From an uncultured Oscillospiraceae bacterium (GTDB lineage Bacteria; Bacillota; Clostridia; Oscillospirales; Oscillospiraceae): 8,138 nt of DNA. The position numbers and the translations under genes were made by a program. Positions 1 through 5,167 of the stretch are shown one piece after another (within the stretch, counting starts at the first letter, position 1; each line of letters begins with the position of its first letter). Below the pieces are notes generated by a model. It did not search any database, was not told the DNA's origin, and was given only the letters and a program-made list of their open reading frames with translations. Where the stretch lies: contig CAAGIT010000041.1 in assembly GCA_900769995.1 (NCBI GenBank), positions 1-8,138 on the forward strand, read 5' to 3'.

Positions 1-597
1 ATTACCAATCTGATCAACCGCTTTTATGATATTCAGAGCGGCAAAATCACCTACGACGGCATCGACATCCACGATATCCGCAAGGATGATCTTCGCCGTT
101 CTTTGGGCATCGTCCTGCAGGACACCCACCTTTTTACCGGCACGGTGATGGAGAATATCCGCTATGGCAAGCTCGACGCAACAGACGAGGATTGCATCCG
201 TGCGGCCAAGATCGCCAATGCGCATTATTTCATTTCTCACCTGCCCGAAGGCTATCAAACCATGCTCTATTCCGATGGTGCGAACCTCAGCCAGGGTCAG
301 CGTCAGCTTTTGGCGATCGCGCGCGCAGCCGTCTCTGAGGCGCCGGTGCTGATTTTGGACGAGGCCACCTCCTCGGTCGATACGCGCACAGAAAAGCTGA
401 TCGAGCGCGGTTTGGACGGTCTGATGCGCGGCAGAACCGTATTTGTTATCGCCCACCGTCTCTCGACCGTCCGAAACGCCGATGCAATTCTTGTTTTGGA
501 GCAAGGCAAGGTCATCGAGCGCGGCAGTCATGCCGACCTGTTGGCGCAAAAAGGGCATTATTATAAGCTTTATACCAACATGATCGAGTTATCTTGA
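1..597 (+). CDS. ABC exporter half-transporter, C-terminal ATPase domain (5' partial)
   Basis: The reading frame is open from base 1 and ends at TGA 595-597, giving 198 visible residues. These are the C-terminal part of a nucleotide-binding domain that powers export through a fused membrane domain lying outside the window. Visible in order are a Q-loop (VLQDTHLF, bases 112-135), an ABC signature in the variant form LSQGQ (286-300), Walker B VLILDE with catalytic Asp-Glu (346-363), a D-loop SSVD, and the switch histidine in IAHRLSTV (H at 454-456). The Walker A motif is upstream of the window. The pattern matches MsbA/LmrA/MdlB-type exporters, and DEATSSVDTRTE is common in the second subunit of heterodimeric Bacillota pairs, so a partner gene probably lies upstream (inference). 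Catalytic residues look intact, so this is probably the competent Walker B side. Substrate cannot be told. A strong hairpin terminator follows 4 nt after the stop codon. Confidence 0.93.
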   Translation: MTNLINRFYDIQSGKITYDGIDIHDIRKDDLRRSLGIVLQDTHLFTGTVMENIRYGKLDATDEDCIRAAKIANAHYFISHLPEGYQTMLYSDGANLSQGQRQLLAIARAAVSEAPVLILDEATSSVDTRTEKLIERGLDGLMRGRTVFVIAHRLSTVRNADAILVLEQGKVIERGSHADLLAQKGHYYKLYTNMIELS

Positions 598-601
598 ACG
601 A

Positions 602-638
602 AAAAGTCCCTGTGATTCAAAGAATCACAGGGACTTTT
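602..638. terminator. Bidirectional intrinsic terminator
   Basis: A perfect 17-bp inverted repeat has arms at 602-618 and 622-638 and an AAA loop. The outer AAAA/TTTT of the arms supplies the U-tract for each direction: the plus-strand transcript of the ABC exporter ends in TTTT, and so does the minus-strand transcript of the DHHW gene. It sits 4 nt after one stop codon and 2 nt from the other, in the 43-bp gap between two convergent genes, so one element probably ends both units. Confidence 0.92.
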
Positions 639-640
639 CA

Positions 641-2017
641 TCATTTCACCATTCGGTTCAGCCACTCAACATAGGAATCAGAACTGAGCATCATCGGATA
701 ATTCAGGATGATGCAGTCATCAACCTCCTGCTCCTTTGCGAAAGCTGCAAGATCCAAGCTGGGCTTGCCGTCACGGTTAAATTCGCGCGGGTCGATCACG
801 ATAATCTTGCTGTAATGGCTGGTCAGCCACGGTGCAAACGCATTGCCATAGGACTCCTTCAGCAGCATACAGACCTTCCCGTTTTCCACATCGGTTTCAA
901 TGATCGTCACCGGATGGTCGCCGCCGAGGAAGCAGAGGTATTTATTCGATGTTTCACCGACGCCGCTGATGACACCGAGATTGCCGTATGCAAGGCTGAG
1001 GCTTGCATCGTCGTAATAGGTCATATCCGTATCCACAAAGGGTCGGTAATAGGTAAGGGTATCCGGGTCATCACGCAGGATCTGTGCCTGCGGATAGGCT
1101 GCCAAATAGGTATACATCGAGCCGACAAAGCCGGTATATTCGCCCTTTTCAAATTTGTCGAGCGGTTCTGCCGTGAAGCCCGCAGCTTCGCAGAAAGCTG
1201 TGTAGGCATAGTACGCGCCAAGCTGCGTCCAGTGGTGATCTGTGCGGAAGTAGATGTACTCCTTTATGTGGGCCGCCAGTTTGGAATAGGCATCCACGGT
1301 ATAGATTTCCTCACCCACATGGTCGTAAACATAGTCGATCATGTTGATCTGCGAATTATCACCGCTGTGGTAGTCCTCGGTCGTGTAGAATTCCGCACCG
1401 TTCGGAACGGCAATGCTGAATGTGCGCACATCCTTGCCGAGTGCATCGCCAATGGCTGTCACGGCATCGGCGTAGTTGCTGATGGTATTGTAATCCGCAT
1501 ACGGCACCTCGACCGCACGATTTCCGATCAGCAAAGCAGCGCCCAAATTCTCCATTACGGCATTCTCTTCCACATAGGAGCTTGGCTCTGTGCTCCCCTC
1601 GGTAGCCCCACTGCTTTCGGGAGGTGTTTCGCTGTTTGCCGGTGAGTTTTCCGGATCGTCAGGCTTTGTGGCTTCCGGATTCGTTGACGGATTTGTGTTT
1701 TCAAGGGAAGCACCGCCATTCGCTGCGCCGCTGCTCATATCGATGATGAGCTGTACATCGTTTTCATCGGAAAAACCGGAATACTGATAAAAACCGTTGA
1801 GCGTCATATTGGCACTTTCGAGTGCGCTGGTCTTAGGAAATGTTTGATCGAAGCTCATTCTTCGGCTTTTCCCGTAGCTGCCGTCCATAAGCGAAGCAAA
1901 TGTCAGCTTTTTGGTAGATGTTTCCGCATCCGAAGGTGCGATCCATGCGTACAGACCAAAGACAAGCACAAATACAAGCAGAAGCAGAGATAAGATTTGA
2001 TATACTTTTTTCATCAT
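641..2017 (-). CDS. DHHW-motif, AlgX/AlgJ-like SGNH-type protein for surface glycan acylation
   Basis: This 458-residue protein has an N-terminal membrane anchor or uncleaved signal (about residues 5-27, preceded by MMKK), so the rest is extracytoplasmic. The family hallmark TDHHW is at residues 259-263, and a KESYGN block follows at 387-391. By analogy with AlgX, D260, H262 and S389 are the likely Asp-His-Ser triad in permuted SGNH order (family knowledge plus inference). The tail IIVIDPREFN is also typical of the family. Between the N-terminal part and the catalytic fold (about 96-150) is a Ser/Thr/Pro/Glu/Asn/Gly-rich low-complexity insert, likely disordered. The gene starts 12 nt after the MBOAT stop, with GGGAGG directly after that stop, so translation is probably coupled. 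Two ATGs are adjacent; the second (at 2014) lies 7 nt from GGAGG, the spacing used by both upstream genes, so the true start may be 2014. Expected role: helping deliver or transfer acyl groups to a surface polysaccharide, with the MBOAT as donor partner. The glycan is unknown. Confidence 0.88.
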   Translation of the reverse strand: MMKKVYQILSLLLLVFVLVFGLYAWIAPSDAETSTKKLTFASLMDGSYGKSRRMSFDQTFPKTSALESANMTLNGFYQYSGFSDENDVQLIIDMSSGAANGGASLENTNPSTNPEATKPDDPENSPANSETPPESSGATEGSTEPSSYVEENAVMENLGAALLIGNRAVEVPYADYNTISNYADAVTAIGDALGKDVRTFSIAVPNGAEFYTTEDYHSGDNSQINMIDYVYDHVGEEIYTVDAYSKLAAHIKEYIYFRTDHHWTQLGAYYAYTAFCEAAGFTAEPLDKFEKGEYTGFVGSMYTYLAAYPQAQILRDDPDTLTYYRPFVDTDMTYYDDASLSLAYGNLGVISGVGETSNKYLCFLGGDHPVTIIETDVENGKVCMLLKESYGNAFAPWLTSHYSKIIVIDPREFNRDGKPSLDLAAFAKEQEVDDCIILNYPMMLSSDSYVEWLNRMVK

Positions 2018-2021
2018 TGAA

Positions 2022-2026
2022 CCTCC
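2022..2026 (-). promoter_or_regulatory. Shine-Dalgarno of the DHHW gene
   Basis: On the minus strand the MBOAT stop TGA is followed at once by GCGGGAGGTTCA and then ATGATG. GGAGG is 4 nt from the first ATG and 7 nt from the second. The position right behind the upstream stop favours reinitiation by the same ribosomes, and the spacing slightly favours the second ATG. Confidence 0.75.
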
Positions 2027-2029
2027 CGC

Positions 2030-3436
2030 TCACAAAGAGGCATAGAGCGACGGAACGCTGGTCGAACCGCTCAGGCAAGCCGTGCAATAGAACAACAGCA
2101 CCATCGCGAAAACAAACAGGCTGACCGCATGGATCGTCTGCGGCACGGAGAATGCGGTCGATCGTTTTTTCGGAACCAGAATTCCCCGCCAAATACCACT
2201 GATCCAACGAGGGATCGGCGTGCATCCGATGAAGCACAGCAAAATCAGAGGCAGGGAATTGCGGAAGATAACAGAAACCTGATCGCCCCAGAATTTCCCT
2301 TTGCCAAACATCATAAGCAGGGTATTGCCCAAATCCCCCAGCTTGGGATTCGCAAACAGTACCCAGCCGATCATAACAAATAACATGGTAATCAAATTGC
2401 GGAAGATATACGGAATTTTCTCCAGTGCGGGCAATAATTGTTTTTCTGCGGTCAGCAATCCGAAGAAATACAGACCCCACAGAATATAGTTCCAGCTCGC
2501 ACCATGCCAAAGGCCGGTCAGCGCCCATACGACAGCCATGTTGAATACCTGACGTGCCTTTCCGTTACGGTTGCCGCCAAGCGGAATATAGACATAGTCG
2601 CGGAAAAAGCTGCCGAGGGTCATATGCCAGCGGCGCCAGAATTCCGTGATCGAACGCGAGGTATACGGCAGGTTGAAATTCTCCGGATAGCGGAATCCGA
2701 AGATCTTACCCATACCGATTGCCATATCGCACACGCCGGAAAACTCGAAATAGATGTAGAATGTGAACATCAGTGCGCCCAACCAGGCTGCGCCGCCAAA
2801 CTCCAGCTTTGTGAGCTGAAGGTAGATATTATATGTTTGGTCAGCGATCAACACCTTTTTGGAAAGACCCACAACAAAGCGGATCGCGCCATCAAAGATC
2901 ATTCGCGGATTGGTACGGCGTGTATACAACTGCTTCTCGACCTGCTCATAGCGGACGATTGGCCCCATGACCATTTTGGGGAACATGGAAACATACAGAA
3001 GCAGATTCGCGAAGCTCTTTGCCGGCATGGTTTTTCCGCGATATATGTCCACCTGATACGAGATCAGTTGGAACGTAAAATAGGAAATGCCGATCGGCAA
3101 TGCCCAACCGAGTGCTCCGCCGCCATCAGCGCCAACGATGCCGAAAATCCCGAGCAGGAAATCCAGATATTTGAATACGCCCAGCAGCAGCAAATTCAGG
3201 ACAACGGGAATAACCACCGTTTTGCGATCCCCCGACAGTATCCGCCACGAGAGCCAGTAGTTCAGATATACTGCGCCGATCAGCAGCGGCAGATAGCAGG
3301 GCTGCCCCATACCGTAGAATAACAAGCTAATCGTGATCAGCGCAATATTTTTTGCCCGCATACTCGGCATCAGAAAATAAACCACCAAGGAGATTGGCAA
3401 GAACAGATATATAAAAAACAGATTTGAAAACTCCAT
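2030..3436 (-). CDS. MBOAT-family membrane O-acyltransferase (AlgI/DltB/PatA-like)
   Basis: A polytopic membrane protein of 468 residues beginning MEFSNLFFIYLFLP. It carries the MBOAT landmarks in order: FPKMVMGPIVRY (about 152-163), FSGVCDMAIGMGKIFGF (about 232-248), TEFWRRWHMTLG with H271, FFRDYVYIPLGGNR (about 277-290), and GLWHGASWN with the conserved catalytic H311. Family members take an acyl group, usually acetyl, from a cytoplasmic donor and pass it across the membrane to an extracellular polysaccharide or wall polymer. Length fits the AlgI-like branch (roughly 460-520). An in-frame ATG exists 21 codons upstream (3499), but the chosen start has a textbook TAGGAGG seven nt before it and matches the family N-terminus, while the extra residues are charged and lack an RBS. 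The DHHW gene follows after 12 nt, the usual partner arrangement. AlgI-like is preferred over DltB because no other dlt genes are present. Confidence 0.93.
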   Translation of the reverse strand: MEFSNLFFIYLFLPISLVVYFLMPSMRAKNIALITISLLFYGMGQPCYLPLLIGAVYLNYWLSWRILSGDRKTVVIPVVLNLLLLGVFKYLDFLLGIFGIVGADGGGALGWALPIGISYFTFQLISYQVDIYRGKTMPAKSFANLLLYVSMFPKMVMGPIVRYEQVEKQLYTRRTNPRMIFDGAIRFVVGLSKKVLIADQTYNIYLQLTKLEFGGAAWLGALMFTFYIYFEFSGVCDMAIGMGKIFGFRYPENFNLPYTSRSITEFWRRWHMTLGSFFRDYVYIPLGGNRNGKARQVFNMAVVWALTGLWHGASWNYILWGLYFFGLLTAEKQLLPALEKIPYIFRNLITMLFVMIGWVLFANPKLGDLGNTLLMMFGKGKFWGDQVSVIFRNSLPLILLCFIGCTPIPRWISGIWRGILVPKKRSTAFSVPQTIHAVSLFVFAMVLLFYCTACLSGSTSVPSLYASL

Positions 3437-3443
3437 GCAAAAA

Positions 3444-3450
3444 CCTCCTA
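3444..3450 (-). promoter_or_regulatory. Shine-Dalgarno fixing the MBOAT start
   Basis: The minus strand reads TAGGAGG, then seven bases (TTTTTGC), then ATG at 3436. This near-perfect site decides the start in favour of 3436 over the in-frame ATG at 3499. Confidence 0.9.
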
Positions 3451-3464
3451 TTTTTCTCGCCTTA

Positions 3465-3493
3465 ACTTTAACAAAAAAGGGGGCTGATTGCAA
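3465..3493 (-). promoter_or_regulatory. Possible sigma-A promoter for the MBOAT-DHHW pair
   Basis: In the 65-nt gap after the symporter stop, the minus strand holds TTGCAA (3493-3488), a 17-nt spacer, and TAAAGT (3470-3465). Each box matches 4 of 6 consensus bases. No convincing terminator is seen after the symporter (a C5T6 run is present without a good stem), so the pair could be read through from the symporter, driven from here, or both. Weak evidence. Confidence 0.3.
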
Positions 3494-3501
3494 GCACAAA
3501 T

Positions 3502-4905
3502 TTACATAATATCGGAATTATTTTTCCGGATGCATTTACTCGACCGAAAAGCCCTCCGTGTATCAGATAAAATGGATTTTTGCAGCAACAGAAGCGCAGC
3601 CAAATTCGGCAGTGCCATCACAGCGTTGAGAATATCCGCAAGCTCCCAAGCCGCACTGACGGTAAAATACGGCCCGGCTGCAATCGCCAACAGATAGAGC
3701 CAGCGGTATACTGTCCGAATGCGTGTTCTCTCCCCTGCCAAATAAAAAACGCATTGTTCCGCATAGAAATTCCAGCCGATGATGGTGGCAAAAGCGAAGA
3801 AAATCAAACAGACCATTAAAACAAACGAGGATAAGCTCTCCTGCCACGGCAAGCCGATCCGCCATGCATAGTCGGTGATTCCCACGCCCTCAACCGGCAC
3901 GTTCCAAGCGCCCGTAACGACCAGGCACAGTCCCGTGACCGTACAAATCACAATGGTATCAATAAAGGTTCCCGTCATAGTCACCAAGCCTTGGCGAACC
4001 GGATCACGTTCCTCAGAAACTCCGGCTGCGATCGCCGAAGAACCCAGCCCCGCTTCATTCGTAAAAACCCCACGTCCGATCCCCATGCGCATTGCCTTCT
4101 TCAATGTAATGCCTGTCACACCGCCCAAAACCGCACGCGGAGAAAATGCGCTGTCAAGAATCAGCTTCACCGCAGACGGAATACGGTCGGCAAAGCGAAT
4201 CAGAAGAATTGCGGAAAAGAGCAAATATGCCGCCGACATCACCGGCACAAGCGTTTGACAGACATTGGTGATCCGACTGACGCCGCCGAGCAAAACCAGT
4301 GCAGCCGCAACCGTAACGATCGCACCGGTAATGACCGTCGCCCAGGAATAGCCTTTCTCACCAATCACAAACGCGATCTCCGAGGAAAAGAAAGCATCCG
4401 CCGCGCCGGTGATGCTGTTGACCTGCGTGACCGTGCCAACCCCAAGCACGCCTACGGCTGCACCGATGGACGCGTAAAGCACGGCAAGCCATTTCCAGCG
4501 CCGTCCCAAGCCCTGCTCGATATAACAAAACGGGCCGCCAAACCAACCATTTTTTCCCTTTTTGCGGTATTTCACCGCCAAAAAGCCTTCGGCATATTGC
4601 GTTGCCATCCCGAAAAAGGCAGCAATCAGAATCCAGAACAGTGCCCCGGGGCCTCCGGCTGCCAAAGCGGTTGCAACGCCAACGATGTTCCCTGTGCCGA
4701 TCGTTGCCGCAAGCGCCGTACACAAAGCGGCATACGGTGAAATGCCACCGGAGCTTTGCGTGCGGATGCAGCGCAATGCCAACGGCAGCTTGCGGAACTG
4801 CAAGCCGCGCAATCGCACCGTAAATAACAGCCCGACTCCGATAAAAGCCGCCATCATCGGCCAGCCCCATACCAGTTCGCCTATTTTCTGCAAGTGATTT
4901 TCCAT
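3502..4905 (-). CDS. Alanine/glycine:cation (Na+) symporter, AGCS family
   Basis: An integral membrane transporter of 467 residues that imports small neutral amino acids (alanine or glycine in characterised members) with sodium. Family marks seen: GTGNIVGVATA (70-80) with GGPGALFW just after (84-91), FGMATQYAEG (98-107), the AGCS signature region GRGVFTNEAGLGSSAIA (277-293), GWNFYAEQC (377-385), and a C-terminal helix around LADILNAVMALPNL (422-435). About 10-11 hydrophobic segments and a length near 470 are normal for AlsT/DagA-like proteins. An in-frame ATG lies 12 codons upstream (4941), but the start at 4905 has GGAGGGG seven to five nt before it and matches family N-termini. It is divergent from the MacB-like gene and 65 nt upstream of the MBOAT gene on the same strand, so it may be the first gene of a three-gene transcript. 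Exact substrate (Ala, Gly, or a D-form) cannot be read from sequence. Confidence 0.95.
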   Translation of the reverse strand: MENHLQKIGELVWGWPMMAAFIGVGLLFTVRLRGLQFRKLPLALRCIRTQSSGGISPYAALCTALAATIGTGNIVGVATALAAGGPGALFWILIAAFFGMATQYAEGFLAVKYRKKGKNGWFGGPFCYIEQGLGRRWKWLAVLYASIGAAVGVLGVGTVTQVNSITGAADAFFSSEIAFVIGEKGYSWATVITGAIVTVAAALVLLGGVSRITNVCQTLVPVMSAAYLLFSAILLIRFADRIPSAVKLILDSAFSPRAVLGGVTGITLKKAMRMGIGRGVFTNEAGLGSSAIAAGVSEERDPVRQGLVTMTGTFIDTIVICTVTGLCLVVTGAWNVPVEGVGITDYAWRIGLPWQESLSSFVLMVCLIFFAFATIIGWNFYAEQCVFYLAGERTRIRTVYRWLYLLAIAAGPYFTVSAAWELADILNAVMALPNLAALLLLQKSILSDTRRAFRSSKCIRKNNSDIM

Positions 4906-4910
4906 CTGTA

Positions 4911-4917
4911 CCCCTCC
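4911..4917 (-). promoter_or_regulatory. Shine-Dalgarno fixing the symporter start
   Basis: The minus strand reads TTTGGAGGGGTACAG and then ATG at 4905. The strong purine block with normal spacing supports this start over the in-frame ATG at 4941, which has no comparable site. Confidence 0.88.
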
Positions 4918-4953
4918 AAACTCTGAACTTTTCGTAAACATCCTGTAGTCGGA

Positions 4954-4982
4954 TTGAAATTGACCGAAGCATCTGTTATACT
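4954..4982 (+). promoter_or_regulatory. Sigma-A-type promoter for the MacB-like ABC gene
   Basis: TTGAAA (4954-4959), an exact 17-nt spacer, and TATACT (4977-4982): each box matches 5 of 6 consensus bases. The expected transcription start is about 4988-4990, giving a leader of roughly 180 nt before the ATG at 5168. That leader contains almost all the inverted repeats listed separately. Confidence 0.75.
4975..4980 (-). promoter_or_regulatory. Possible -10 box for the symporter gene
   Basis: The minus strand reads AGTATAACAG, with TATAAC at 4980-4975 (5 of 6 matches). It overlaps the plus-strand -10 box. Sequence 16-19 nt upstream gives only poor -35 matches, so the call is tentative; no better promoter for the symporter was seen in 4906-5060. 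Confidence 0.25.
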
Positions 4983-5039
4983 AGAATTTGATAAAAAGCT
5001 TTCATAGCTTTTTATAGCACCGAAGGTGCGTCAAATTCT
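4983..5039. repeat. Nested inverted repeat that can fold as a compact three-way junction
   Basis: An outer 9-bp stem, AGAATTTGA (4983-4991) with TCAAATTCT (5031-5039), encloses two hairpins. The first is TAAAAAGCT/AGCTTTTTA (4992-5000/5006-5014, loop TTCAT). The second is GCACC/GGTGC (5017-5021/5025-5029, loop GAA). Only 0, 2 and 1 unpaired bases lie at the junctions, so nearly every base pairs. The outer left arm begins directly after the plus-strand -10 box, so a transcript from that promoter would lose part of it. It could be a DNA cruciform or regulator target, a structured RNA read from elsewhere, or a small palindromic intergenic repeat. Identity is unknown. Confidence 0.6.
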
Positions 5040-5055
5040 GCACAAGACGGCGCAG

Positions 5056-5090
5056 CGTGCGTCAGCACGATGTGAGTGTGCGCAGCACAC
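5056..5090. repeat. Two tandem GC-rich hairpins in the ABC gene leader
   Basis: CGTGC-GTCA-GCACG (5056-5069) is followed six bases later by GTGTGC-GCA-GCACAC (5076-5090). GCGCAGC occurs twice, at 5050-5056 and 5080-5086, a 30-base period suggesting a partly duplicated unit. Neither hairpin is followed by a T-tract, so they are not ordinary terminators. Function is unknown. Confidence 0.5.
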
Positions 5091-5092
5091 GG

Positions 5093-5123
5093 GGTTCTTG
5101 ATTAAAGTATTTAATCAAGAACC
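5093..5123. repeat. 31-bp perfect palindrome in the ABC gene leader
   Basis: Two 14-bp arms, GGTTCTTGATTAAA (5093-5106) and TTTAATCAAGAACC (5110-5123), flank a GTA loop with no mismatch. It lies 44 nt before the start codon of the MacB-like gene and is not followed by a T-run. It could be an operator for a dimeric regulator, a stable RNA hairpin in the leader, or the end of a mobile palindromic repeat. The sequence alone does not decide. Confidence 0.65.
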
Positions 5124-5149
5124 AGTATTAAAATACGGTTAATCTTATT

Positions 5150-5156
5150 GGAAAGG
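5150..5156 (+). promoter_or_regulatory. Weak, distant Shine-Dalgarno of the MacB-like gene
   Basis: GGAAAGG is separated from the ATG at 5168 by 11 nt, longer and weaker than the sites of the other genes here. The start is still firm, because MLELKNITKDY is the standard N-terminus of this ATPase family and no other start codon fits. Modest initiation may make expression sensitive to leader structure (inference). Confidence 0.5.
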
Positions 5157-5167
5157 TTCGTTAATTC

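Noticed and set aside
286..300. LSQGQ signature as evidence of a degenerate ATPase
   Set aside because: Gln in the third position is a common variant in exporter subunits, and the Walker B glutamate and switch histidine are intact.
815..1645. Long open frame on the plus strand (276 codons) opposite the DHHW gene
   Set aside because: It is antisense to a gene with clear family motifs. Its translation is rich in Cys, His, Arg and Ile with no recognisable domain, and no ribosome site was seen.
1833..2528. Minus-strand open frame overlapping the MBOAT and DHHW genes in another frame
   Set aside because: It spans the junction of two well-supported genes and has no domain signal of its own.
2438..3322. 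Plus-strand open frame of 294 codons opposite the MBOAT gene
   Set aside because: It is a shadow of the MBOAT codon pattern, with a Gln/His/Arg-rich composition and no motif, promoter or ribosome site.
3471..3481. Terminator after the symporter (C5T6 run on the minus strand)
   Set aside because: The T-run is present, but no stem of useful length precedes it.
3991..4740. Plus-strand open frame of 249 codons opposite the symporter
   Set aside because: It is a low-complexity Arg/Asn/Cys-rich translation typical of the antisense strand of a membrane protein gene.
4992..5014. Intrinsic terminator at the A/T-rich hairpin
   Set aside because: The stem is mostly A-T with one GC pair cluster, and the T-run is inside the stem, so it would be a weak terminator at best. 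It fits better as part of the nested fold.
4983..5123. CRISPR array or tRNA gene in the hairpin-rich intergenic region
   Set aside because: There are no regularly spaced identical repeats, and although the first fold is branched it has no anticodon arm, T-loop or CCA-type acceptor end.
4906..5167. Riboswitch (glycine or T-box) controlling the symporter
   Set aside because: The likely symporter leader is short (about 70 nt or less) and shows no T-box sequence or tandem glycine aptamer. The structured part lies mainly on the side of the ABC gene.
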